Source: CARZYU01 sp964370085
GTDB lineage: Bacteria; Bacillota_I; Bacilli_A; RF39; UBA660
Length of the DNA stretch: 49,266 nt
NCBI GenBank assembly: GCA_964370085.1
Contig: CAYJHI010000001.1
Coordinates: 1-49,266, forward strand
Direction of reading: 5' to 3'
Shown: piece by piece, positions 15,364-23,576 of the stretch
Layout of the letters: every line of letters starts with the position of its first letter
How positions within the stretch are numbered: the first letter of the stretch is position 1
Notes under the pieces: generated by a model
What the model was told of the DNA's origin: nothing
Databases searched by the model: none
The model's input: only the letters and a program-made list of their open reading frames with translations
Program-made: the position numbers and the translations under genes

Positions 15364-15694
15364 TATTTTTGAAGATATAGATAAAGAAAAGGAACAGTTA
15401 CCAGAACTTAAAACTATTACAGATTCAGTAGTAGGTAAGTATCCATTAAATATCTTTCAAAAGATTGCAATATTTATATTTTTACTTGGTTTGGCTTTAG
15501 GTTTTTTAATTGGTAATTTAATGCCTTCTTGTAGTGAGTTAAATATTTTAACTGGTGCTTGTTTGCGCAGTGAATTTAATCTTTCTATAACTTTAGTTAT
15601 ATGGGGTGTTAGTTTTATTATTACTTTATTTATATATATGATAGGGCATATAATTGCGATTTTATCTTCAATTGATGAAAAACTTAACAAATAA
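15356..15694 (+). CDS. Hypothetical small membrane protein, 112 aa
   Basis: Overlaps the upstream membrane-protein gene by 8 nt, with its GGGTGATG ribosome-binding site inside that gene's end. An acidic N-terminal 30 residues, two membrane helices (about 34-55 and 76-100) and between them an extracytoplasmic loop with two cysteines (SCSELNILTGAC) that could form a disulfide. I do not recognise the family. Coupling suggests a complex with the upstream membrane protein. Confidence 0.65.
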   Translation: MANIFEDIDKEKEQLPELKTITDSVVGKYPLNIFQKIAIFIFLLGLALGFLIGNLMPSCSELNILTGACLRSEFNLSITLVIWGVSFIITLFIYMIGHIIAILSSIDEKLNK

Positions 15695-15814
15695 GAGTAT
15701 TTATTTAGTAAAAGTATTGTCAAGTAGTTGCTTTTATTAAGAAATCATGATAATTTATATATGTAAGCATATAATCTTGTGCTTAAGAAATAATTTAGGA
15801 GGTATTTATATACT

Positions 15815-16087
15815 ATGAAAAAAGTTGAATTAATTGAAGCAGTAGCTACTAAAGCTGACTTAACAAAAGCTGATGCAACTAAAGCAGTAGATGCTTTATT
15901 TGATACTATCACTGGAGCTTTAAAGAAAGGTGATAAAGTACCATTCGTTGGTTTTGGAACTTTCAGTGTTTCTAAAAGAGCTGCTAGAGAAGGACGTAAC
16001 CCACAAACTGGAGCTACTGTTAAAATCGCTGCTAGAAACGCAGTATCATTTAAAGCTGGTTCAGCATTAAAAGATGCTATTAACTAG
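15815..16087 (+). CDS. hup: HU-family DNA-binding protein
   Basis: A 90-residue HU/IHF-fold histone-like protein that bends and compacts DNA as a dimer. It has the N-terminal helix KVELIEAVA, GFGTFSV, the beta-arm motif GRNPQTG (about 61-67) and the C-terminal VSFKAGSALKDA. Strong AGGAGG ribosome-binding site and C-rich codon choices (ATC, AAC), typical of an abundant protein. The position downstream of the der-spoIVA block is the same as hbs in Bacillus. Two possible promoter boxes lie upstream (TTGCTT/TAATTT with extended -10 near 15728-15756, and TATAAT at 15770). Terminator directly after. Confidence 0.97.
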   Translation: MKKVELIEAVATKADLTKADATKAVDALFDTITGALKKGDKVPFVGFGTFSVSKRAAREGRNPQTGATVKIAARNAVSFKAGSALKDAIN

Positions 16088-16105
16088 GATATAAGTAGTT
16101 TATAA

Positions 16106-16130
16106 ACAACTAGAAATAGTTGTTTTTTTT
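16106..16130 (+). terminator. HU gene terminator
   Basis: ACAACTA-GAAA-TAGTTGT with a GNRA tetraloop, then T7-8. Confidence 0.85.
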
Positions 16131-16210
16131 ATGGGTAAATATTTATGTAAACTGTGTTGGTATTTATAGATATGAATATGATTTTTTGTTATAATGTAAG
16201 TGGTGATAAT

Positions 16211-17329
16211 ATGTTAGAAAAAGCGTTAACTTTACTTTCTTTAATAGAACAAAATGGATATAGATCTTATTTAGTAGGTGGTTTTGTTAGAGACTACTTA
16301 ATGGGTAATGAGTCTAATGATATAGATATAGCTACTAATGCTACTCCTAGACAGTTAAAAGAGATGTTTCCTGAGGCTAATCTTAGTTATGAAGAATATG
16401 GGTCTGTTACTTTGTTATATAAAGCTGTTAGGTTTGAAATAACTACTTTTAGAAAAGAGATTCAATATGCTAATAATAGAAAACCTATGGAGATAGAATA
16501 TATTGATAATTTATATGAGGATTTATTAAGAAGAGATTTTACTGTTAATACGATATGTATGGATAAAAATGGAAAGATAATAGATTTATTAGATGGACAA
16601 AAAGATATTGAAGATAAAATGATTAGAGTGGTAGGCGATAGTAATTATAAACTTAGTGAAGATGCTTTGAGAATACTTAGGGCTGTTAGGTTTGCTACTA
16701 CTTTAGGTTTTACTATATCAGATAGAGCTAAAGAAGCTATTAATAATAATAAAGATAATTTAAAATTATTATCTTTTGATCGTAAGAAACAAGAGTTAGA
16801 TAAGATTTTTAGTAGTTTAAATGTTAAAGAAGGTATTAACCTATTATGTGAGTTGGGTTTAGACAAGGCACTTGATTTAAATAAATTAAGTGAAGTAGTA
16901 GTTACTGATGATATTTTGGGAATATGGGCTTTTTTAGATGTAACTGACTTATATTCTTTCAATGGTAATGAAAAAGATTTAATTATTCAAATTAATGAAG
17001 CTAAAAATTTAGATAATTTAAATAATGAGGTATTATATTTATATGGCCTTTATATAAATACTGTTGCAGGTAGTTATAAAGGAATAAATAAGAAAGATAT
17101 AATTGAAAAATATAATATGTTACCTATAAAGAGTAGAAAAGACTTAGATATTACAGTAGATGATATTACTGATGTTTTTAATATGGGACCAGGTAGTTAT
17201 TTGAAAAATGTTTTTAAAGAGTTAGAAAAAGCTGTTTTGTGTGGTAAAATAGGTAATAATAATTATGATTTATTAAAGTATTGTGATTTATTGAAAAAAG
17301 AAAAAGTGTCAAATTTAGAAATTTCTTGA
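16211..17329 (+). CDS. cca: CCA tRNA nucleotidyltransferase
   Basis: A 372-residue class II nucleotidyltransferase that builds or repairs the 3' CCA end of tRNAs. Nucleotidyltransferase motif LVGGFVRDYLMG with the DID metal-binding pair (residues about 20-40), RRDFTVN and the EDALRILRAVRFA helix typical of this family. The ATG at 16211 follows GTGGTGAT; the longer frame adds 19 residues with no ribosome-binding site. Poly(A) polymerases share these motifs, but a lone copy in a Bacilli chromosome is normally Cca. The C-terminal part is divergent. Confidence 0.9.
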   Translation: MLEKALTLLSLIEQNGYRSYLVGGFVRDYLMGNESNDIDIATNATPRQLKEMFPEANLSYEEYGSVTLLYKAVRFEITTFRKEIQYANNRKPMEIEYIDNLYEDLLRRDFTVNTICMDKNGKIIDLLDGQKDIEDKMIRVVGDSNYKLSEDALRILRAVRFATTLGFTISDRAKEAINNNKDNLKLLSFDRKKQELDKIFSSLNVKEGINLLCELGLDKALDLNKLSEVVVTDDILGIWAFLDVTDLYSFNGNEKDLIIQINEAKNLDNLNNEVLYLYGLYINTVAGSYKGINKKDIIEKYNMLPIKSRKDLDITVDDITDVFNMGPGSYLKNVFKELEKAVLCGKIGNNNYDLLKYCDLLKKEKVSNLEIS

Positions 17330-17340
17330 TTTGACCTTTT
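17308..17340 (+). terminator. Probable cca terminator
   Basis: GTCAAAT (17308-17314) / ATTTGAC (17329-17335) enclosing the palindrome AGAAATTTCT, followed by CTTTTCTT. It overlaps the stop codon. Confidence 0.45.
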
Positions 17341-17380
17341 CTTATTTTGTGTTATTATATTTTATTAAGGAGGTGTAGTT

Positions 17381-18037
17381 ATGAAAAGTAGTAAATTAAA
17401 TGAGATATTACAACAAGGGAATGTTGTTGTACCTATTTATTTAATTCAAAATATTAAGAATCTTAATATTAGTATGGATGAATTAGTATTTATAATGTAT
17501 TTAGCTAATTTTGGTACTAAGAGTATTTTTGATCCGAAAAAAGCTCATGAGTCTTTAAATATTGAATTGATGAGTGTTATGGAATTAGTAAGTAATTTAA
17601 CCGAGAAGAAAATGTTAACAGTTAATGTGGAAAAAAATGATAAAAATGTTAGAGAAGAATATATTGATATATCTAGTTTTTATAGTAAAGTTTCTTCGTT
17701 AGTAGTGGAGAATATTAATAATACACCTAAAGATATGACTAGTATTTTTGAAATGATTGAAAAAGAATTTGGTAGAACGCTTAGTCCAATTGAATATGAA
17801 ATTATTAAAGCATGGATTGAAAGTGATGTGGAAGAAAGTTTGATTTTAGAAGCATTAAAAGAAGCAACTTTAAGTGGAGTTTCTAATTTGAGATATATTG
17901 ATAAGATTTTATATGAGTGGGGTAAAAAAGGTATTAAAAATAAAGTTGATGTTTTGAAGTATCGTGATAATTTTAAAAAAGAGAAAAGTAATAAAGTTGA
18001 TGTTGTTGAATATGATTGGTTTGAAGATGACGAATAA
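17381..18037 (+). CDS. dnaD: Replication initiation/primosome protein DnaD
   Basis: A 218-residue DnaD: an N-terminal winged-helix region (about 1-100, PIYLIQNIKNLNISMDELVF) and the C-terminal DnaD/DnaB2 domain (about 118-190) with FGRTLSPIEYEII, SLILEALKEA and LRYIDKILYEWGKKGI. It ends with a YDWFEDD motif like the YxxW...tail of the family. It loads the helicase during initiation and restart in low-GC Gram-positives. AGGAGGTG ribosome-binding site. It overlaps nth by 11 nt, the same dnaD-nth pair as in Bacillus. Confidence 0.93.
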   Translation: MKSSKLNEILQQGNVVVPIYLIQNIKNLNISMDELVFIMYLANFGTKSIFDPKKAHESLNIELMSVMELVSNLTEKKMLTVNVEKNDKNVREEYIDISSFYSKVSSLVVENINNTPKDMTSIFEMIEKEFGRTLSPIEYEIIKAWIESDVEESLILEALKEATLSGVSNLRYIDKILYEWGKKGIKNKVDVLKYRDNFKKEKSNKVDVVEYDWFEDDE

Positions 18038-18650
18038 AGTAATTTTAATAGAAGAATACTTAGAAGAAATGTTTCCTGATCCAAAATGTGAACTTAATTA
18101 TAGTAAAGATTATGAGTTGTTGATTGCAACGATGTTAAGTGCTCAGACAACTGATAAGAGGGTTAACTTAGTTACGGAAGTACTGTTTGGTAAATATCCT
18201 ACTCCCCAAGATTTTCGTAATGCAGAAATTAGTGATTTGGAAGAGATTATTAGATCATTAGGTTCTTTTAGAAAAAAGAGTGTTTATATAAAAGAGATTG
18301 CAGAAAGATTAAAAAACTATGATGATGTGTTACCGGATAATGGTGAGTTGTTAAAGTCTTTTCCTGGTGTCGGTAGAAAGACTATTAATGTTGTTTATAG
18401 TGTTTTATATAATGTACCTGCTATTGCAGTTGATACTCATGTAGAGAGAGTTAGTAAGAGACTTGGTTTGGCCAAGGATAGTGCATCTGTTTTAGAGGTG
18501 GAAAAATCGTTGATGAAGTGTTTTAGAAAAGATACTTGGTGTAAACGTCATCATCAGTTAGTTTTATTTGGTCGATATCATTGCAAAGCTGTTTGTCCTT
18601 GTTGTGATAGTTGTAAAATTAGTAATATTTGTAAGAAAAAAAAGAACTGA
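18027..18650 (+). CDS. nth: Endonuclease III
   Basis: A 207-residue DNA glycosylase/AP lyase that removes oxidised pyrimidines. It has LSAQTTDKRVN, the helix-hairpin-helix FPGVGRKTINVV with the catalytic lysine, the catalytic Asp in AVDTHVERVS, and a C-terminal 4Fe-4S motif C-x6-C-x2-C-x5-C (ending in CKISNIC). The ATG at 18027 (MTNKVILIEEYLEEMF) overlaps the dnaD end; the longer frame adds 21 residues lying over dnaD. The cluster provides a client for the sufS-sufU system at 43 kb. Stop is TGA, evidence for the standard code. Confidence 0.96.
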   Translation: MTNKVILIEEYLEEMFPDPKCELNYSKDYELLIATMLSAQTTDKRVNLVTEVLFGKYPTPQDFRNAEISDLEEIIRSLGSFRKKSVYIKEIAERLKNYDDVLPDNGELLKSFPGVGRKTINVVYSVLYNVPAIAVDTHVERVSKRLGLAKDSASVLEVEKSLMKCFRKDTWCKRHHQLVLFGRYHCKAVCPCCDSCKISNICKKKKN

Positions 18651-18665
18651 AAATTCAGTTCTTTT
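18640..18665. terminator. Bidirectional terminator between nth and PBP1
   Basis: AAAAGAACTGAA / TTCAGTTCTTTT, 12-bp arms with A and T tracts on the two sides. It contains the nth stop and touches the stop of the convergent PBP gene. Confidence 0.75.
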
Positions 18666-21483
18666 AAACTATATTAACAGTAATAGTGAATTCTTTGGTG
18701 TAATCTTCATATGTTACTGTATATATTATTTTGTAGGTTGCTCCGGTTTTACTTGTATCTAATGTTGTAACTTTTGTTCCTGTACCATCTGTAATAATAT
18801 ATTCTATTTTAGTACTACTTGTAATATCAGTTCCATCGTCTGTTACTTTAATAGCATTTTTTCCTTCTTGTATTATATAATTTCCATTAGTGGCAATATT
18901 GACTGCACTTGGAATAATTAAGGAACTTGTAACTTTACTTGTATCCGGTTCTGTGCTTGGTTCTGCTAAGACATAAGAAGCACTTGCACTTTCTTTTCCT
19001 GATGGTGTTTCGTATGTTGCGTATACTTTATAAGTTCCGTATGGATCACTTATATTACTTATTACATACGATGTATTGGTTGTAAAGTCATATGTTTTTC
19101 CATCATAAACAACTTTATATCCTAATGCTCCATAAGCATCACTACTAGCTCCTGGAACAGCATTCCAAGATAGTGTTACTTTGTTGTTTTCATAAACAAC
19201 TTTAAAGTTAGTAGGAGTTGTTAATACTGTTGCATCGTATTTATCTGATGTTTCAGTTGGTTCAGTTCCTTTTTTAAATAATTCATATGCTATATCTTCT
19301 TCTGGTGTGTTAGGGCCTGCTAATTTAGGAGGGTCTGTCCATTTTTCAACGGCAACTTCAACAACGCTTGATGGCATTGAGAATGGTTGGTTATTTGTTC
19401 CTAATACATTAGTGACAGTTGTTCTAAATAATCTTTCACGAGCATTAGCTGCTTCAATCATTCTAGTGTAATGTTCACTTGTTGTTTCATCATATCCATA
19501 CCATAGTGCAATTGTTGTTTCGCTTGAATATCCAACAGCCCATGTATCATTAACACTGTCTGATGGAATTCCTCTGGCAGCGGCAACTTCTGCAGTGAAG
19601 TTAGTTGTTCCTGTTTTAGCTGCTATATTAGTTATAGGACTTCCTTGAATTGTAACATCTTGTATGACATCTGTTATCATATAAGCAGTTGAATCACTCA
19701 TAACTTGTGTTGGATCTACTGTATGTTCAATTGTTTCGTTAGTGTCTCTGTAAACAAATTTACTGACTGTGTAGGGTTCGTTATAATATCCACCGTTACC
19801 AAATGATGCATATGCTGCGGCCATTTCTACAGGATTTGTACCTGTAAATGATCCGATGGAATGCGCTTCATGTATTCGTCCGTTTTCTACTTCTGGACTT
19901 AATCCTAAGCTTTCGACAAAACTAACTATCTTAGTATTATCTACTTGTTGGAAGGCTTTTAAAGCTGGTATATTACGCGAAGTTGCTAGGGCAGTTCTTA
20001 GAGTAATAGTTCCTAGATAAGATCCATCCCAGTTATTCATGGCTTGACCACTACTATAAGAGTATGGTTCATCTTCAAATGGTGTGTAAGTTGAAAAATT
20101 GTTGTATTCCATTCCTGGTGCGTAGTCAAATAATGCTTTAGCTGTTGAACCTGGTTGACGATTAATATCGGTTGCGAAACTGAAGTTATTAACACCTTCT
20201 GCTCTGTTTCTTCCTGCTCCTACTGCGATTAAGGCTCCTGTGTCGTTATCAACAACAGCTATTCCGGTTTGAATAACATCATCTTTCCAAGTGAATGTTT
20301 CTCCGTTTTGAATTTTTTCTACTTCTGTTTGTTTTGTTTGATCTAAATTTGTATAAACTAGAAGTGGAGTAGTATATGGATTAACTTGATACTTTTCAGT
20401 TAATTCTTTTGCTACAGCATCAATGTAATCTTGATATTGATTACTTGTAGAAGTGTTTGTATCTTTTAATAGACTTTCTACGGGGATAGCTGCTGCTATT
20501 TCTCTTTCTTCTGCTGTTATATATCCATGTCTTTCCATTAAGTAAAGTACTGTATCTTGTCTTTCTTCAGCATTTTCTGGATATGAAGCTGGGCTATAAT
20601 AGTTAGGTGATTTAAATAATCCTGCTATTATAGAAGCTTCTGCTAAATTAAGTTCTGTTGCACTTTTACCAAAATATTCTTGACTAGCTTGTTCTACTCC
20701 CCAAGCTGTTCCTCCTAAATAGTGATTGTTAACATAATATTCGAAAATTTCTTCTTTTGTATAATTTTGTTCTAGTTTGAAAATAGCTAGGTATATATCT
20801 TGAGCCTTTCTAATAATACCGTCTATACCATCATCTTCACTAGAAGTAAAACTGTTTTTAATAACCTGCATTGTAATAGTAGAAGCTCCTCCAGCATCAG
20901 AGTTACCAACTGCTTGACCTGCAGTTGCTACTAAGAAACGTGGTGCGTCAAATCCATTATGTTGGAAATAACGAGAATCTTCAGTAGCGACAATTGCATC
21001 AATTAAAACTTGAGGCATTTCATCATAAGTAACTTTTTCACGCATCTGTGCACCAATTTTAGCGAATTCTACTCCATTTTGATCGTAAAGAATAGTTGCT
21101 TCTTTTACGTAAAGTTTTGATACGTCAAATAATGGGTTTGCTGTAATAACAATGTAAACAATAAATCCACTGGCTGCAACAGCGCCGATTATTCCTATGG
21201 ATAAGAACGTAATTATTATGACATTAAATATAGTTCTTTGCTTTTTATTTTTTCTGGTTTTAGCAAGTAGTTTTGAGAATCCTAATATTAAGGCTATTCC
21301 TGCTGCTAATATTAATGTAACAGGTATTCCAAATAAAATTGCAAATAATAATAGGAAAACTGCTATTATACCAAGGAACAATAATTGTCTTCTTTTGGCT
21401 TGAACACTTTTCTTTTTTACTACTTTTTTCTTTGTACCTGTATTTTTTTTTGTAGTTGTATTACTTTTTTTCTTTGTGGCCAT
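18664..21483 (-). CDS. ponA: Class A penicillin-binding protein (PBP1A type) with C-terminal FN3/Ig-like domains
   Basis: A 939-residue bifunctional peptidoglycan synthase. Lys/Thr-rich cytoplasmic tail (1-35), two hydrophobic stretches (about 35-70 and the anchor near 90-115), glycosyltransferase GT51 (ATEDSRYFQHNGFD near 164, GGASTITMQ, NNHYLGGTAWGVEQAS), then the transpeptidase with SxxK in PGSTAK (about 446), SRN and KTGTT (about 624). After it come a fibronectin III-like domain (about 754-841) and a terminal Ig-like module. The ATG at 21483 follows GGAGG; the longer frame adds 7 residues. It overlaps recU by 23 nt, the conserved recU-ponA operon of Bacilli. Confidence 0.95.
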   Translation of the reverse strand: MATKKKSNTTTKKNTGTKKKVVKKKSVQAKRRQLLFLGIIAVFLLLFAILFGIPVTLILAAGIALILGFSKLLAKTRKNKKQRTIFNVIIITFLSIGIIGAVAASGFIVYIVITANPLFDVSKLYVKEATILYDQNGVEFAKIGAQMREKVTYDEMPQVLIDAIVATEDSRYFQHNGFDAPRFLVATAGQAVGNSDAGGASTITMQVIKNSFTSSEDDGIDGIIRKAQDIYLAIFKLEQNYTKEEIFEYYVNNHYLGGTAWGVEQASQEYFGKSATELNLAEASIIAGLFKSPNYYSPASYPENAEERQDTVLYLMERHGYITAEEREIAAAIPVESLLKDTNTSTSNQYQDYIDAVAKELTEKYQVNPYTTPLLVYTNLDQTKQTEVEKIQNGETFTWKDDVIQTGIAVVDNDTGALIAVGAGRNRAEGVNNFSFATDINRQPGSTAKALFDYAPGMEYNNFSTYTPFEDEPYSYSSGQAMNNWDGSYLGTITLRTALATSRNIPALKAFQQVDNTKIVSFVESLGLSPEVENGRIHEAHSIGSFTGTNPVEMAAAYASFGNGGYYNEPYTVSKFVYRDTNETIEHTVDPTQVMSDSTAYMITDVIQDVTIQGSPITNIAAKTGTTNFTAEVAAARGIPSDSVNDTWAVGYSSETTIALWYGYDETTSEHYTRMIEAANARERLFRTTVTNVLGTNNQPFSMPSSVVEVAVEKWTDPPKLAGPNTPEEDIAYELFKKGTEPTETSDKYDATVLTTPTNFKVVYENNKVTLSWNAVPGASSDAYGALGYKVVYDGKTYDFTTNTSYVISNISDPYGTYKVYATYETPSGKESASASYVLAEPSTEPDTSKVTSSLIIPSAVNIATNGNYIIQEGKNAIKVTDDGTDITSSTKIEYIITDGTGTKVTTLDTSKTGATYKIIYTVTYEDYTKEFTITVNIV

Positions 21484-22039
21484 TTTGTACCTCCATTTTA
21501 TCAATGATTTCTATATAATCTATTCTTGGCTCATATTTTTCTTTTATTATATATCCATACTCTTTAAAAAAAGATATAGGAATAGAAACTCTTGTCTCTT
21601 TACTTACAAATTCAATTAGTTTTTTTCCTGGTAAGAGATAAGTTTCATTTAAAACGGTGAATCTAACGATTAGAAAACCTATTCCTTTTTCATCAACAAT
21701 GTTTTTTATGTGTTCAATTTGATGTTTGTGAATATTACTTAAAGGAAATGATGTTTTACTTTTGGTTTCTTTAGCTTCGAAATCGATATATTGTCCTTTG
21801 TATATTCCATTATAATCAGTAGTAGATGGCATTTCAAAAAACGCTTCTTTGATAGTGGCTTTTTTGTAATCTACTTTGGTTATTTTAATCGGAGTTGGTT
21901 TCTTATAAATATATGCTTTTTTATTTCTTTTATAATAATCATTAGTAAGATTTAATTCGCTTTCAAGAGTCATTCCTCTGTTAGCGTAATTTGTAATTTT
22001 GCTAGTGTTTATTGGTTTTGTGCCTGTGGGGTATTTCAT
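21461..22039 (-). CDS. recU: Holliday junction resolvase RecU
   Basis: A 192-residue RecU, the Gram-positive junction resolvase that also modulates RecA. Conserved N-terminal NYANRGMTLESELN followed by NDYY, then the PD-(D/E)xK-type nuclease core TTDYNGIYKGQYIDFEAKETK with catalytic Asp, Glu and Lys, and HQIEHI. The C-terminal 20 codons overlap the PBP1 start, and the PBP1 ribosome-binding site lies inside recU. In Bacillus recU is likewise upstream of ponA, linking chromosome segregation and wall synthesis by operon. Confidence 0.95.
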   Translation of the reverse strand: MKYPTGTKPINTSKITNYANRGMTLESELNLTNDYYKRNKKAYIYKKPTPIKITKVDYKKATIKEAFFEMPSTTDYNGIYKGQYIDFEAKETKSKTSFPLSNIHKHQIEHIKNIVDEKGIGFLIVRFTVLNETYLLPGKKLIEFVSKETRVSIPISFFKEYGYIIKEKYEPRIDYIEIIDKMEVQNGHKEKK

Positions 22040-22162
22040 TAAATCACCTACCTATAATTGTAGCATATTCACTTATTTTTTACTAGTCTTAAATTAATTG
22101 TCTTTGTTTGTCGAATTGGATGTAATTTGTTAGAAAATAGGTTATATTATTTGTGAGGTGAA

Positions 22163-22285
22163 ATGATGAATGTGATTGAAATTATCGAGGTGTTGAACCG
22201 TATGATAGAGAAGACTAAAGAAATTAAAAGAGAAGAGAAGGTTATTCGTTTAAATAATAGTGTAAAAAAAGATTTTGTGGTATAA
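22163..22285 (+). CDS. Small hypothetical protein, 40 aa
   Basis: A short frame with a good GAGGTGAA ribosome-binding site 3-4 nt before ATG ATG. The product (MMNVIEIIEVLNRMIEKTKE...) is a charged helix ending in VKKDFVV. It lies in front of the 171-residue gene, 22 nt upstream, divergent from recU. No family recognised. The ribosome-binding site and the spacing support it; its length means chance cannot be excluded. Confidence 0.5.
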   Translation: MMNVIEIIEVLNRMIEKTKEIKREEKVIRLNNSVKKDFVV

Positions 22286-22307
22286 TATCTAGCACAGAGG
22301 TGATATA

Positions 22308-22823
22308 GTGATTGATGAAATATTAGATAAAATAGAAAATAATGAAGAAATAACAGATGAAGAAGCACATGAATTTGTTGATTCTTTGCTTCTTAGTATT
22401 AAAAATATGCTTAGTGACATTAGAGTTAGTCAGGCGATGTATAAGATAGTTGCTGTTGGTTCTAAATTTAAGTTATGTAGAGATTTGGAAGAGGATTTTT
22501 CTAAAACAGTATGTAGAGAACTTGCGTTTGAAAAGAAAGTTTATAAGAAAGCTAAGCAGTTACTTTTAGAATATAAGAGTGAACCATTAGTAGAAGATAG
22601 TGAAAATGATAAGTTGACGATGTCTCTTTATATGTTAGATACAATGTCTTCTTTGCAGATAGAGAGAAATGTATATAAAGATAGAATGGTTGATATAAGT
22701 GAGTTAAAAAGAGAAAATATAAGTGTTAATACTATTCCTAAACGTGTTTCTTATTTAGATAATAATATTATTGATGTATCTCTAATAAAGAAGATGATTG
22801 ATTCTAAAGAGAAATCTAATTGA
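22308..22823 (+). CDS. Hypothetical protein, 171 aa
   Basis: GTG start at 22308, 7 nt after AGAGGTGA. A helical, charged, soluble protein (MIDEILDKIENNEEITDEEAHEF...) with two cysteines about residues 57 and 69 and a conserved-looking ERNVYKDRMVDISEL segment. I do not recognise the family. It sits between the divergent recU and gpsB, a spot occupied by other small genes in Bacillus. It may be co-transcribed with the preceding 40-residue frame and with gpsB 50 nt downstream. Confidence 0.65.
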   Translation: MIDEILDKIENNEEITDEEAHEFVDSLLLSIKNMLSDIRVSQAMYKIVAVGSKFKLCRDLEEDFSKTVCRELAFEKKVYKKAKQLLLEYKSEPLVEDSENDKLTMSLYMLDTMSSLQIERNVYKDRMVDISELKRENISVNTIPKRVSYLDNNIIDVSLIKKMIDSKEKSN

Positions 22824-22875
22824 CAAAAGACTGTTTTTTTGAGAAAATATATCATATAAAGGATTGGTGATTATT

Positions 22876-23202
22876 GTGTACGAGAATAAAGTTAATCTTG
22901 CTCCACAGGATATATTAGAAAAAGAATTTAAGATTGATACTAGAGGATATAGATTAAAAGAAGTAGATCACTTTTTAGATGTAATAATTGGTGATTATGA
23001 ACAATTTTTTCAAATAATTAAATCCTTAGAAAAAGAAAAAGATCAGTTGTTAGAAGAGATATTACGTTTGAAACAAGAAATACGTAATGTTAAAGTAAAT
23101 ATGGAAATTGCAAGAGAAGAGGATAAAGGTGAAATGACTAATGTTGATGTACTTAGACGTCTTGCTCAACTTGAAAAAATAATTTATGGAAATGATGAAT
23201 AA
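22876..23202 (+). CDS. gpsB: Cell-cycle protein GpsB (DivIVA family)
   Basis: A 108-residue protein with the DivIVA-type N-terminal membrane-binding domain (LAPQDILEKEFKIDTRGYRLKEVDHFLD), then a coiled coil and a short C-terminal helical part ending in DVLRRLAQLEKIIYG, the usual GpsB layout. It shuttles class A PBPs between septum and side wall; the PBP1 gene is close by. The GTG at 22876 is preferred, 5 nt after GGTGA; a TTG four codons earlier lies over the ribosome-binding site. RNase P RNA begins over its stop codon, as gpsB-rnpB in Bacillus. Confidence 0.93.
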   Translation: MYENKVNLAPQDILEKEFKIDTRGYRLKEVDHFLDVIIGDYEQFFQIIKSLEKEKDQLLEEILRLKQEIRNVKVNMEIAREEDKGEMTNVDVLRRLAQLEKIIYGNDE

Positions 23203-23557
23203 TTTCAGGACAAACGCTGTATTTTTTAGAATATAGAGGAAAGTCCATGCTCACAAAAGCTGAGATGTTTTTAGTGTTCGTGCATAGGGAAAAAATAACC
23301 TATGGTAGAGTAATCTAACGGCGAAGAAGGTAGCTAAGTCTTAGGATATGTTATTAGTATTTGTAAAGTGCCACAGTGACGATAGTTTATAGAAATTTAA
23401 ACGTGAAACGATGGTAAACCCCGCGAGTGAGAAACCCAAAATTGGTAGGGGAGCTTCAATGAAGGAATTTGAACGGATTTGAGGACTAAAGTAATTTAGT
23501 AGATAGATGTTTGTCGCCTAGTAATAGGAACAGAACATGGCTTATATTGAAATTATT
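23198..23557 (+). ncRNA. rnpB: RNase P RNA (bacterial class B-like)
   Basis: The catalytic RNA that removes tRNA 5' leaders. Hallmarks: GAGGAAAGTCCATGCTC after the 5' helix, the core stretch ACGGCGAAGAAGGTAGC, GTGCCACAGTGACG, GTGAAACGATGGTAAACCCCG near the middle and ACAGAACATGGCTTAT near the 3' end. The ends are set by a P1 helix: AATAATTTCA (23198-23207) pairs perfectly with TGAAATTATT (23548-23557). The 5' strand of P1 covers the gpsB stop codon. About 360 nt, slightly short for class B. Position after gpsB is as in Bacillus. Confidence 0.93.
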
Positions 23558-23576
23558 TATGATAGAGGTGTTTAAT

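Noticed and set aside
18027..18650. Alternative genetic code (TGA as tryptophan), suspected from the low GC and Mollicutes-like flavour
   Set aside because: nth and cca end in TGA at the expected protein ends, and tryptophans in conserved positions are TGG.
21197..21403. Plus-strand open frames within PBP1, SpoIVA, Der, RNase J and PrsA
   Set aside because: They are low-complexity antisense frames over well-identified genes and lack start signals.
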